Of a DNA stretch of 64,000 nucleotides, positions 8,260 to 17,383 are shown in pieces; the first letter of the stretch is position 1; every line of letters begins with the position of its first letter. The stretch lies in the NCBI RefSeq assembly GCF_014640195.1, contig NZ_BMGM01000008.1, positions 104,600-168,599 on the forward strand, written 5' to 3'. Made by a program: the position numbers and the translations under genes. Under the pieces are notes generated by a model that was not told where the DNA came from, made no database searches, and saw only the letters and a list, made by a program, of their open reading frames with translations. The stretch comes from Psychroflexus planctonicus (GTDB lineage Bacteria; Bacteroidota; Bacteroidia; Flavobacteriales; Flavobacteriaceae).

Positions 8260-9156
8260 TCAACGAGACTGTTTAAGGTGGTTGAACATGTTGTAAATCA
8301 ATAGGATAAGCACTCCAAAGCTTACGGCTACAACAATTAAGATGGTATTTAAAATTCCATCGGCCGAAAAGGAAAGTTTAATTAATACCGTTGAAATTAT
8401 AAAACCTGAATTTCGGATTACCCTGCTAAATTGATTGGTTTGTAAAAATGAAAACAACAATAATAACACATCGGTAAGGATTAGTACCGTGAAAAAATCG
8501 TCGAAAAAGATGCTGTTTAGTGATTTTAGTGAACTGCCCACATCTTCTGGATTTAGTCCTGTTTCATAAATCCAACTTCCTAACGAAAACAAAGCCAAAA
8601 CAATAATGATAGGTACTAACAAGCTGGCAAAAAGGCGTTTTATTTTAATGTATTTTTTTGTTTTGATGCTAATGGCTGAACTCTCAGTCCTGTTTTTTTG
8701 ATCTATTTTGTAGAAGAAAAAGATGAGTGTGAAAAGCAACAAGGTGGCAACAATATCAACAGTAAACTGCAAGTCACCTTGAATTGAAAACCAATTTTCA
8801 GAAAATTCTAAGTTGGATAAATCATAGAAGATTTTTCGAATTAAAATCAGTGTGATTATTTCGTATTGCTTACCGATGTAGTTGGTGATGGATTTCGGCA
8901 AGTAAAAAACCAATAAATACACTTCGTAAATTAATATAATTGAAAACGGAGTGTATAAGGCAGAAATGGGATTAATGGTTAATTCTTCATAAGCACCTAA
9001 ATTCAAAAAATCTAAATCTACAACGGCGATGATGCTTAAATGAATTAAAAAAGAAACAATAGCTATGTAAACAATTACTTGTTCCGCTTTTTCGCTGATT
9101 TTCTCAGATAAAAGCTGTTCTTGAATCTGTGTTAATTTTGTTGAAAATGAATTCAT
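8260..9156 (-). CDS. Multi-pass integral membrane protein of unknown function
   Basis: 298 residues with about seven to eight hydrophobic segments (around residues 26-46, 65-88, 97-110, 130-150, 172-195, 218-240, 250-262, 265-290). No motif I recognise. It lies between two flavoprotein oxidoreductases on the same strand (19 bp from the one downstream), but nothing in its sequence shows a redox role. Confidence 0.75.
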   Translation of the reverse strand: MNSFSTKLTQIQEQLLSEKISEKAEQVIVYIAIVSFLIHLSIIAVVDLDFLNLGAYEELTINPISALYTPFSIILIYEVYLLVFYLPKSITNYIGKQYEIITLILIRKIFYDLSNLEFSENWFSIQGDLQFTVDIVATLLLFTLIFFFYKIDQKNRTESSAISIKTKKYIKIKRLFASLLVPIIIVLALFSLGSWIYETGLNPEDVGSSLKSLNSIFFDDFFTVLILTDVLLLLFSFLQTNQFSRVIRNSGFIISTVLIKLSFSADGILNTILIVVAVSFGVLILLIYNMFNHLKQSR

Positions 9157-9216
9157 TTCCTAAAATTAGTCAATAGAAATTCAATATCTTCTAGAAGCTT
9201 TGTTTTTCGGTAAAAT

Positions 9217-10176
9217 TTAAGATTTAATCGCTTTTATTATTTGTTCAGCATGAATAATGGAGTTTTCAATGAACCATTTATGCGTTTCCAGACCACCGCA
9301 AATTACACCTGCTAGGTAAATTCCTTTTTGGTTGGTTTCCATGGTTTCTTCATTGTAAGCTGGAATATTTTTTTCTTCATCTGCAATAGCAACACCTAAT
9401 TTTTCTAAAAATTTAAAATTAGGTCGATAGCCTGTAAGCGCTAAAACAAAGTCGTTTTCTAAACTTTGAATTTCTCCATTTTCATCTTTAAACTCAACTG
9501 TGTTTTCGTGCACTTGAGTCAATTCAGCATTGAAATACGCTTTTATGCTTCCTTCTTTAATTCGGTTGATAATATCTGGTCGAACCCAATATTTAACGCG
9601 TTCGCCAATTTGTTCACCGCGAACAATCATAGTAACTTCTGCTCCTTTTCGATAGGTTTCTAATGCGGCATCAACCGAAGAATTGCTGGCACCCACAACA
9701 ATTAATTTTTGCATACTATAAAAATGGGGGTCTTTGTAGTAATGACTTACTTTGGGTAAATCTTCACCAGGAATGTTTAGCGGATTTGGAATGTCGTAAA
9801 ATCCAGTTGAAACAATAATGTTTTTAGCTTGATAGGCTGTTTTATTGGTGCTTATTTGATAGGATTGGTCTTCATTTTGTTGTACATCAATTACTTCTTC
9901 AAACAAATTGATGTTGAGTTTCTTGCTTGTTGCTACTCTTCGGTAATATTCTAAGGCTTCTTGTTTAGAAGGTTTTGGATTTTTGCTGATAAATGGAATT
10001 TCATCGATTTCTAATTTTTCTGAAGTAGAAAAAAAAGTCATATTGGAAGGGTAATGGTATAATGAATTCACCAAGGTGCCTTTTTCAACCGCAACATAAC
10101 TTAAGTTATTCTTTTTAGCTTCTAAAGCACAGGCAATTCCAATCGGTCCCGCACCAATAATCAATACATCTAACAT
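9217..10176 (-). CDS. ypdA: YpdA-family bacillithiol disulfide reductase-like flavoprotein
   Basis: 319-residue FAD/NADPH-dependent reductase. It starts with the FAD fingerprint LIIGAGPIGIACALEA (residues 5-20), has a second fingerprint VVGASNSSVDAALE (about 155-168) and ends with ALTGYRPN and the C-terminal IYLAGVICGG block. It lacks the CxxC pair of thioredoxin reductase, which together with the pattern SLYHYPSNMTFFSTSE near residue 40 fits YpdA (Bdr), the enzyme that reduces bacillithiol disulfide. That some Bacteroidota make bacillithiol is established. Whether this organism does is not shown in the window. The stop is 2 bp from the rpe start region. Confidence 0.85.
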   Translation of the reverse strand: MLDVLIIGAGPIGIACALEAKKNNLSYVAVEKGTLVNSLYHYPSNMTFFSTSEKLEIDEIPFISKNPKPSKQEALEYYRRVATSKKLNINLFEEVIDVQQNEDQSYQISTNKTAYQAKNIIVSTGFYDIPNPLNIPGEDLPKVSHYYKDPHFYSMQKLIVVGASNSSVDAALETYRKGAEVTMIVRGEQIGERVKYWVRPDIINRIKEGSIKAYFNAELTQVHENTVEFKDENGEIQSLENDFVLALTGYRPNFKFLEKLGVAIADEEKNIPAYNEETMETNQKGIYLAGVICGGLETHKWFIENSIIHAEQIIKAIKS

Positions 10177-10178
10177 AT

Positions 10179-10841
10179 TTAGCTATTATTCATCATTTGT
10201 TTTAAATCGGCTATGGTTTGGGTTGGGTTTTCTGCACCAAATACATAACTGCCAGCTACCAATACATCGGCGCCAGCTTCAATGAGTTGTTGTGCATTTT
10301 GATTGGTTACGCCGCCATCAATTTCAATTAAGGTGTTGGCGTTTTGTTCGTTAATCATCTGTTTGAGTTCGCGTACTTTTTGATAGGTGTTTTCAATAAA
10401 ATGCTGTCCGCCAAAACCTGGGTTTACACTCATTAAACACACCATATCTATATTTTTAATGGTATCTTTTAGCAATTGCACATTGGTATGCGGATTTAGT
10501 GCTACTCCGGCTTGCATTCCTTCTGCTTTAATCGATTGTAAACTGCGGTGTAAATGTGTACAAGCTTCGTAATGTACTGTTAGCATATTAGCACCTAATT
10601 CAGCAAAGGTTTTGAAATATTGGTCTGGATTGACAATCATTAAATGCACATCGATAAATTTGGTAGCATGTTTTTCAATTGCTTTTAAAACAGGCATTCC
10701 AAATGAAATATTGGGAACAAAAACACCATCCATAATGTCGATATGAAACCAATCTGCTTCACTGTTGTTTACCATTTCAACGTCGCGTTGTAAGTTAGCA
10801 AAATCTGCTGCTAGTATAGAAGGTGCTAGTATTTTTTTCAT
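10179..10841 (-). CDS. rpe: Ribulose-phosphate 3-epimerase
   Basis: Pentose-phosphate pathway enzyme interconverting ribulose 5-phosphate and xylulose 5-phosphate, a 220-residue TIM barrel of normal length. Signatures visible: LAPSILAADFANL (N-terminus), HIDIMDGVFVPNISFG (about 33-48, metal/catalytic Asp), MSVNPGFGGQ (about 138-147) and EIDGGVT (about 175-181, second catalytic Asp). It leads a minus-strand unit with ypdA 2 bp downstream. Confidence 0.97.
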   Translation of the reverse strand: MKKILAPSILAADFANLQRDVEMVNNSEADWFHIDIMDGVFVPNISFGMPVLKAIEKHATKFIDVHLMIVNPDQYFKTFAELGANMLTVHYEACTHLHRSLQSIKAEGMQAGVALNPHTNVQLLKDTIKNIDMVCLMSVNPGFGGQHFIENTYQKVRELKQMINEQNANTLIEIDGGVTNQNAQQLIEAGADVLVAGSYVFGAENPTQTIADLKQMMNNS

Positions 10842-10917
10842 TTCTGTAAAATTATAATTTTTCGTGTTTTTTTATTCAAAGACTTTATTGTCAATGTTTA
10901 TAGGTGTATACCTAAAC

Positions 10918-11913
10918 TCAATTAGTTGGGCAAGGTTGAGCAGGTTCGCCAGTCATTTCTAAAACTTCATTGTTAGAAGATATTTCGTAGTTTCCTAAAT
11001 TTAAGATATTTAAGGTTATGTTTTGTTCTCCATCACTTCTCTCCAAGGTTATATTATTTAAAACTACTTGCACGCTAAAAGTTCTGCTTATTTGATTGGT
11101 TCTAAACAGGTCAATTTCTAGTGTTTCTGCAACATCAGGATTCAGGTAATGTGGTATGCCTTCTTCATTAGTCGCTGTTCTTGGATTTAAAATAGGGTTT
11201 CCATTATCGTCCAATTCATCAAAAGCATTTAGATCTTCATATCGAGTAATTACACCGTCATTATCATCATCTTCATCTAAATAATTAGGTATTCCATCTT
11301 CATCAAAATCAGGATAAACATTAGGATTATCATTGTTTACAATTTCAACAGAAGTTGGTACATTATCGTTATCATCATCCGTATCTAAAAAATCAGGAAT
11401 ACCATCGCCATCTGTATCATCATTAAATAAGTTTCCATCGCCATTTATATCTTCTTCAAAAGCAGGAACATCATCATTATCATCTTGGTCTGTAATCAAG
11501 AAAATAAGTTGAGCTTCTCCACCGCTAAGACTGGTAAATTCTTCAATAACAGTAGGGTTTGCAGGTGGAATTTGTTGGCAAAAATAATCTGCTCCAGCCA
11601 CATCATTACTTAGCCTTCTATAGGTTATTTTGTTGTTTTGATTCAACGGAATTACAACAGGATCAGGCGGACATAAACCTTCAAAACGACCAGTAAAACC
11701 TGAAAGTTCGAACTCAAATGAAATGGCTTCGTTGGTTTCATCATTTACATTATGCAACACATTTATTGTGTTAACTTTACACAGGTTGAGCTCTGTATCT
11801 GAGCTGTAATCAAAATTAGAAACAATTACGTCGCCGTCGTTACAAGCTAAAACACCAAATAAACTGAGTAACCAAAAATACTTTTTCAAAATAATTTTTT
11901 TACAAAAATACAT
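10918..11913 (-). CDS. Lipoprotein with thrombospondin type-3-like calcium-binding repeats
   Basis: 331 residues. The N-terminus is a lipoprotein signal with lipobox LFGVLAC, so it is membrane anchored. The middle (about residues 140-230) holds several DxDxDGIPD/DDDNDxV units such as DTDGDGIPDFLDTDDDND, the TSP3 calcium-binding pattern common in Bacteroidota surface proteins. Flanking regions are not recognised. Start: the ATG at 11913 overlaps a TATTTTTG element that could be the -7 box. A TTG at 11889 gives a cleaner signal peptide (KKYFWLLSLFGVLAC) and is a serious alternative. Divergent from the cysteine desulfurase gene. Confidence 0.82.
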   Translation of the reverse strand: MYFCKKIILKKYFWLLSLFGVLACNDGDVIVSNFDYSSDTELNLCKVNTINVLHNVNDETNEAISFEFELSGFTGRFEGLCPPDPVVIPLNQNNKITYRRLSNDVAGADYFCQQIPPANPTVIEEFTSLSGGEAQLIFLITDQDDNDDVPAFEEDINGDGNLFNDDTDGDGIPDFLDTDDDNDNVPTSVEIVNNDNPNVYPDFDEDGIPNYLDEDDDNDGVITRYEDLNAFDELDDNGNPILNPRTATNEEGIPHYLNPDVAETLEIDLFRTNQISRTFSVQVVLNNITLERSDGEQNITLNILNLGNYEISSNNEVLEMTGEPAQPCPTN

Positions 11914-12000
11914 ATTTAAAGTCTAATTCATTTAGCTGATTTTAATCAATATGAATGTAGATATCTATTCAATTCTTAATTTTTAGTTGAAGAATAAATG

Positions 12001-12008
12001 TACTTTTG
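12001..12008 (+). promoter_or_regulatory. -7 promoter element of the cysteine desulfurase gene
   Basis: TACTTTTG matches TAnnTTTG. It lies 24 bp before the ATG at 12033 and contains the TTG (12006) that opens the longer reading frame, which argues against that TTG being the start. Confidence 0.65.
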
Positions 12009-12032
12009 TACAAACAGATTTATTTTTTTCTA

Positions 12033-13199
12033 ATGAAACAAGTTTATTTAGATAATGCAGCAACCACTTGCTTACGTACAGAAGTAATAGATATTATTAC
12101 AGATACTTTGCAAAATTGTTATGGCAATCCATCTTCTACACATGCTTTTGGAAGATCTGCTAAATCTAAAATAGAACAAGCCCGAAAATCTATTGCCAAA
12201 CTTTTACATGTGAGTGCGGCGGAAATAGTTTTCACTTCAGGTGGCACAGAAGCTGATAATTTGGTTATACATAACGCAGTTCGCGATTTGGACGTAGGAA
12301 GAATTATTACTTCTAAAATAGAACATCATGCCGTTTTAAATGCTGTTGAATTTCTTGAAAAACAACATCAAGTGCATGTAGATTATGTAGATTTAGACGA
12401 AAATGGAGATGTTAATTTGAAGCATTTAGAAGACTTATTACAAAACTCAGCTTCTAAAACTTTAGTGAGCTTGATGCACATTAATAACGAAATTGGTAAT
12501 ATTTTACCGCTTCAAAAAGTAGCAATTCTTTGCAAAGCAAATGATGCTTTATTTCATAGCGATACGGTTCAATCTATCGGGCACTTCGATTTAAACTTAC
12601 AAGAAACACCTATTGACTTTTTAGCTGCTAGCGCACATAAATTTCATGGACCTAAAGGAGTTGGTTTTGCCTTTATTCGAAAAGGTTTACCCATTAAAGC
12701 TTTAATTCACGGTGGTGCTCAAGAACGTGGTTTTAGAGCTGGAACTGAAAACGTACACAATATTGTTGGCATGGAAAAAGCTTTAGAAATGGCTTATTCC
12801 AATCTCAGTGTTGAAAAAAATACAATTCTGAATCTCAAGCATTATTTTATTGAAGAATTGAAAAAACACATTCCTGAAGTTCAATTTAACGGTCAATCTT
12901 CAAATACTGAAAAAAGCACGTATACCTTGGTAAATGTGAGTATTCCAGTAAAACCAGAACAAGCTGCATTGATGCTGTTTCAATTGGATTTAAAAGGAAT
13001 TGCTTGTTCAAAAGGAAGCGCTTGCCAAAGTGGAAGCGATCAAGGTTCCTTCGTGCTCAATGAAATTTACGACATCGAACGTTTGAAAAACCCGAACTTG
13101 CGTTTTTCATTTTCGCACTACACTACCAAAGCAGAATTAGATTATGTAGTAGAAACTTTAGTAACATTTGCCAAAACAGGAAAATTAGCTAAAGCTTAG
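12033..13199 (+). CDS. Cysteine desulfurase (NifS/IscS family)
   Basis: PLP enzyme that takes sulfur from cysteine for Fe-S cluster and thiolation pathways, 388 residues from the ATG at 12033 (MKQVYLDNAATT, the standard start of the family). The PLP lysine is in SAHKFHGPKG (about residue 203) and the catalytic cysteine is in the C-terminal loop KGSACQSGS (about residue 330), the group I NifS/IscS pattern. No iscU or other Fe-S assembly gene is next to it. The last 4 bp overlap the convergent GH13 gene. Confidence 0.95.
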   Translation: MKQVYLDNAATTCLRTEVIDIITDTLQNCYGNPSSTHAFGRSAKSKIEQARKSIAKLLHVSAAEIVFTSGGTEADNLVIHNAVRDLDVGRIITSKIEHHAVLNAVEFLEKQHQVHVDYVDLDENGDVNLKHLEDLLQNSASKTLVSLMHINNEIGNILPLQKVAILCKANDALFHSDTVQSIGHFDLNLQETPIDFLAASAHKFHGPKGVGFAFIRKGLPIKALIHGGAQERGFRAGTENVHNIVGMEKALEMAYSNLSVEKNTILNLKHYFIEELKKHIPEVQFNGQSSNTEKSTYTLVNVSIPVKPEQAALMLFQLDLKGIACSKGSACQSGSDQGSFVLNEIYDIERLKNPNLRFSFSHYTTKAELDYVVETLVTFAKTGKLAKA

Positions 13200-14863
13200 T
13201 ATTGCAACTTTTCTAATAAAACGGTTTCCGAAGAAGAAGAAAAACTTATTTTCCCGTTTACCACTTTTACCTGCTTTTCAGAAATAGCATCAAAAAGTAA
13301 ATCGCCATTTTTAAATATGGAACTGACGTCAATATTTTTTTCATTTTCGGTATAGTCTAATGCTACAATTACTTGGTCTTGATAATCATCATCTTGAAAA
13401 ATTCTTGAAAACACATAGGGTTCTTCTTGTATTTGTTGATGTTTTCCTGCTCCAACTGAAGGATGTTGTGCTCTAAATTTTCCTAATTTTTGCCAATAGC
13501 TTAAGACTTTTTGCTTTTCAGGAATGCTGTCTAATTCTTCCCAATTCATAAAAGAACGCAAAGTAGCATCGCCTTCGGTTTCTTCAATTTCTAAAAGCCT
13601 TGCAGATTCGTCGCCATAATAAATTTGTGCAGTTCCTGGAGAAAGTAAAAGTCGGTTAGCCGCTTCTTTGTTTTTAAGGCGTTTAGGATCAAAAGGCTTG
13701 CCGTCATCATGAGAACTCATGTAATTTACAATTCCATATCCATTCAATTCATTTTCTAAAACACTGGCGTATTTACTAAAATGTGATTCGTAATCTTGTT
13801 GAAGTGCATTCCATTTCAATTCAAAATTGATGAGGCTGTTGAAGGCATCATCAAAATAATTTACTTGTCGATCTCCATAATCATAGGCTTTTAGGTTACT
13901 AATAGCATAGTTGTATACTTCCCCAAGCAAATAAAAGTCTTGATGGTCTACTGCTTTTTCTGGATTTTCTTCTTTCCATTGAGCAAAAGCGCGATCGCAA
14001 ATTTCTTTAAATTCTTGCCAAACATAAGCTTCGGTATGTTTCACGGTATCTACTCTATATCCATCAATTCCAAAATCGGTAATGTAATCAGAAAGCCATT
14101 TCATAATATAAAATCGGGGTGCTTTAGGATAACCTGTTTCTTTAAAAAAAGCATTTAATGAAGCTACTTCTTCTTTGTATCTACCTTCGTTTTTCCATTT
14201 TTCAATAAGCGCAGGCGGAAGTTTTACAGCTGCATCACTTTCAGTTAGGATATCTGGTAAATTATCTACCAAAGTACAGCTTACAGTAGTTTCAAAATTT
14301 TCGTAAGTGCAAGTAGGAGAGACTCTCACCCAATCTTCTGGCCAAATTTCGTCTTTCTCGGTTACAGGTCCGATATGATTTACAACAGCATCTAATAAAA
14401 TCCGAATATCGAATTCATGCGCTGTATCAACCAGTTCTTTTAAATCTGCTTTGGTTCCAAAATTCGGGTCTAAACTTGTCCAGTCTTTTGTCCAATAGCC
14501 ATGGTAAGCATAGGTTTTACCAGTTCCTTCGTTGGTTCCACCGTGAATTTGCTCTACAATAGGTGTAAGCCAAATGGCGTTTACACCTAAATCTGTAAAA
14601 TAACCATCTTTTATTTTCTGGGTAATACCTTTTAAATCTCCACCTTCAAAACCCCGTAAAACCCCTGTTTTTTCTGTTCTATCAAAGTTAGTGTCGTTGG
14701 TTTCGTCACCATTATTAAAACGGTCGGTTAATAAGAAATAAATGGTAGCTGCATTCCAATGAAATGGTACTTCTTCCACTTTCATTTCAACTTCATCTTC
14801 TTTGGTTTGGCAGCTTAAGCTTATTAATATGAAGCTGAGTAGGAGTATGGTGTTTTTTTTCAT
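13196..14863 (-). CDS. GH13 alpha-amylase family lipoprotein
   Basis: Glycoside hydrolase of the alpha-amylase clan, 555 residues, with a lipoprotein signal (ILISLSC), so surface or periplasmic and lipid-anchored. The four GH13 regions are present: DAVVNH (about 158), GYRVDTVKH with the nucleophile Asp (about 268), GEVY with the acid/base Glu (about 313) and the SSHDD region with the transition-state Asp (about 383). It cleaves alpha-glucans; exact specificity is not visible. It lies 44 bp after a TonB-dependent receptor gene on the same strand, but no SusD-like gene is present, so this is not a classical starch locus. Confidence 0.93.
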   Translation of the reverse strand: MKKNTILLLSFILISLSCQTKEDEVEMKVEEVPFHWNAATIYFLLTDRFNNGDETNDTNFDRTEKTGVLRGFEGGDLKGITQKIKDGYFTDLGVNAIWLTPIVEQIHGGTNEGTGKTYAYHGYWTKDWTSLDPNFGTKADLKELVDTAHEFDIRILLDAVVNHIGPVTEKDEIWPEDWVRVSPTCTYENFETTVSCTLVDNLPDILTESDAAVKLPPALIEKWKNEGRYKEEVASLNAFFKETGYPKAPRFYIMKWLSDYITDFGIDGYRVDTVKHTEAYVWQEFKEICDRAFAQWKEENPEKAVDHQDFYLLGEVYNYAISNLKAYDYGDRQVNYFDDAFNSLINFELKWNALQQDYESHFSKYASVLENELNGYGIVNYMSSHDDGKPFDPKRLKNKEAANRLLLSPGTAQIYYGDESARLLEIEETEGDATLRSFMNWEELDSIPEKQKVLSYWQKLGKFRAQHPSVGAGKHQQIQEEPYVFSRIFQDDDYQDQVIVALDYTENEKNIDVSSIFKNGDLLFDAISEKQVKVVNGKISFSSSSETVLLEKLQY

Positions 14864-14907
14864 TGTTTTAAGATTTTGATAGTTAACAGTTTTTTAAATG
14901 AATGAAT

Positions 14908-17373
14908 TTAAAACCGAGCGCTCATTTTTAAATTGAAAACCCGTGGACTTAAAAAATTAGGAATGGCAAATTGACCTCCCGTACTGGCATCACGAACAAA
15001 GGTATTGGTAATGGAATTCAGCCTATCGAACATATTGAATATTTCAACTCCAAAACTCAAGTATCTAAAAAAACCAAGTAAACTTCCTTCTTCGTACGTA
15101 TCAGTTTCTTCTACCAAAGCATAATTAAAACCCACGTCTACGCGTTGGTAATCGGGCAATCTATTTTGAAATAAAAACGGATCGGCGAAACGAGGTGAGC
15201 CGCCCGGCAAACCGGTGTTATATACCATATTTAGATACACCTTCATTTTCGGAAACTTCGGGACATAATCCTGAAACAAGATGGCAAATTTTAAGCGTTG
15301 ATCGGTAGGTCTAGCAAAGTAACCGCGTTCGTCTTGTCTTTCTTCGGTTTTTAAATATCCCACACTTACCCAACTTTCAGTTCCTGGAACAAATTCACCA
15401 TTCATTCTTAAATCCAAACCGTAGGCATAAGCGCGCGCGTCATTTCTTGCTCTGTAGCGAATCCGTACATTTTCGATGGTGAACGGATTTAAATTGGTAA
15501 TGTCTTTGTAGTAGGCTTCAGAAATTAATTTAAAAGGTCGATTCCATAATTTGAAACTATAATCGTTTCCTGCTACCAAATGTATAGATTGTTGTGCTTT
15601 TACATTTGGATTTACCACGCCAACAGAATCGCGCAATTCTCTGTAAAATGGTGGTTGATGATAATAACCTCCAGCCAGCCTAAAAACCATGTCTTTTTTC
15701 CAATTGGGTTTAATACTGAATTGAGCACGTGGACTTACCACGGTTTGTGTTGTACTTTCTATATTTTTACCATTAACCGTCCAAGTTTGGCTTCGTACTC
15801 CTGCATTTGCCCAAGCTTCAGTTTCTCCAATTTTAGTTCGGTAACTCCACTGCAAAAATCCAGCTAAACGGTCAACTTGCGTTTCATTATAAGTTCTAAT
15901 GCGTTCAAAAGGTTCAATTTCTGCATCGTAAGGAGTGTAAGGTTGGTCGTTTACAAATTCGGGAAAAGGCGGTCTAACATTAAAACCTGCGGAGTCAATA
16001 ACTTCATATTCTTGTAAACGGTCTCTGAAATCTTCGCGGGTGTATTTTGCACCCCATTCAATTAAATGATCATTGGCTTTATAACTTCCCAAATGTTCAA
16101 TATTGATAATAAACGCATCTAAGTTATTTCTACCATGAATAAATTGAGAGCCCGCACCTTCGGTAAATTCTACTTCGCCAAAATTTTCATCGCCAAAGTT
16201 TCCGCTTACTGCACCCAATCGGTATTGTGCTAAAATATCAAAATGTTCTTGTTCTTTGGTGTGGTAAGCCGAAGTAATCAACTTAGCTGTAAAATTGTCG
16301 TTGGGTTTATAAGAAGCTTTTGCAGCTCCAAAATAGGTTTCGTAACGGTTATCTTCTCTACCTTCATAAAACACCAAAAGCGCCTGAGGGTCTTGTACCG
16401 TACCAAAATTGGTTTGTCTAGTGAATGGTTCGTACTCGTATGTATTTAAGGAAATATTTCCTAGAAAACTGAGTTCAAATTTTTCATTAAATTGATACGA
16501 TATATAGGTTTGAGCATCTGTAAAACGCGGGATGAAATTGGCTTCAACTTGTTTAGCATTTACAAATAAGCTGTTGTCTCGATAGCGCACACCACCGATG
16601 GCACTTAGTTTTTTGTTTTTTGAAACTCCTTCAAAACTGATGCTTCCGCCGAGTAAACTAGCTTCAAAAGAACCTGCAAAATCAACTGGCCTACGATAGG
16701 TAATATCCAGCACAGAAGACATTTTATCTCCGTATCTGGATTGGAATCCACCTGCAGAAAATTCAACTTTTCTAACCATGTCGGTGTTTACAAAACTCAA
16801 GCCTTCTTGTTGACCACTACGGACTAAAAATGGACGATAAACTTGTATGTCGTTTACATATACTAAGTTTTCATCGTAACTTCCGCCACGAACGGAGTAT
16901 TGAGTGCTTAATTCATTGTTTGAGTTTACTCCAGGCAAGGTGTTCAAAATATTTTCAATACCAGGATTAGCGCCTGGGATACGTCTAACTGTTTCTGGTG
17001 TTAAGGTAGTTACACCTTCAACTCGAGCACGATTTTGCTGGGTAATCACAACTTCGCCAATTTGCTCAACATCTGTTTTTAAAACAAAGTTTAATTCAAT
17101 GTTTTCGTAAGGTTGAAGCTGAATTTTAGATGTGATGGATTCCATTCCTAAGAAGGAAATTTTTAAAACCACTTTTTGGTTAGCAGGAATTTGTAAAATA
17201 TAAAATCCATTTTCATTAGAAGATGTTCCGCCGCCGTTGTAAGTAATATCTGCAGATGGAATAGGCGTGTTTTGTTCGTCGAAAATAATTCCTTTTACGG
17301 TGGCTGTTGTTTGTGCATAGCTTTGTAAACAAGCACAAAATATTAAGAATTTAAGAATGTGAGAAAACTTCAA
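14908..17373 (-). CDS. TonB-dependent receptor with CarboxypepD_reg-like domain
   Basis: Outer-membrane active transporter, about 821 residues. Order: signal peptide ending QSYAQ, carboxypeptidase-regulatory-like beta domain (about 25-105, with VKGIIFDEQNTPI and GFYILQIPAN), plug domain (RRIPGANPGIENILNTLPGV, YSVRGGSYDENLVYVND, about 130-240) and a barrel ending in SARF. The longer frame begins with an ATG at 17445, 62 bp inside the upstream peptidase gene. A TTG at 17373, 10 bp after that gene's stop, yields a normal signal peptide (KFSHILKFLIFCACLQSYAQ) and is chosen. Ligand unknown. Confidence 0.9.
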   Translation of the reverse strand: MKFSHILKFLIFCACLQSYAQTTATVKGIIFDEQNTPIPSADITYNGGGTSSNENGFYILQIPANQKVVLKISFLGMESITSKIQLQPYENIELNFVLKTDVEQIGEVVITQQNRARVEGVTTLTPETVRRIPGANPGIENILNTLPGVNSNNELSTQYSVRGGSYDENLVYVNDIQVYRPFLVRSGQQEGLSFVNTDMVRKVEFSAGGFQSRYGDKMSSVLDITYRRPVDFAGSFEASLLGGSISFEGVSKNKKLSAIGGVRYRDNSLFVNAKQVEANFIPRFTDAQTYISYQFNEKFELSFLGNISLNTYEYEPFTRQTNFGTVQDPQALLVFYEGREDNRYETYFGAAKASYKPNDNFTAKLITSAYHTKEQEHFDILAQYRLGAVSGNFGDENFGEVEFTEGAGSQFIHGRNNLDAFIINIEHLGSYKANDHLIEWGAKYTREDFRDRLQEYEVIDSAGFNVRPPFPEFVNDQPYTPYDAEIEPFERIRTYNETQVDRLAGFLQWSYRTKIGETEAWANAGVRSQTWTVNGKNIESTTQTVVSPRAQFSIKPNWKKDMVFRLAGGYYHQPPFYRELRDSVGVVNPNVKAQQSIHLVAGNDYSFKLWNRPFKLISEAYYKDITNLNPFTIENVRIRYRARNDARAYAYGLDLRMNGEFVPGTESWVSVGYLKTEERQDERGYFARPTDQRLKFAILFQDYVPKFPKMKVYLNMVYNTGLPGGSPRFADPFLFQNRLPDYQRVDVGFNYALVEETDTYEEGSLLGFFRYLSFGVEIFNMFDRLNSITNTFVRDASTGGQFAIPNFLSPRVFNLKMSARF

Positions 17374-17383
17374 ATGGAATAAA

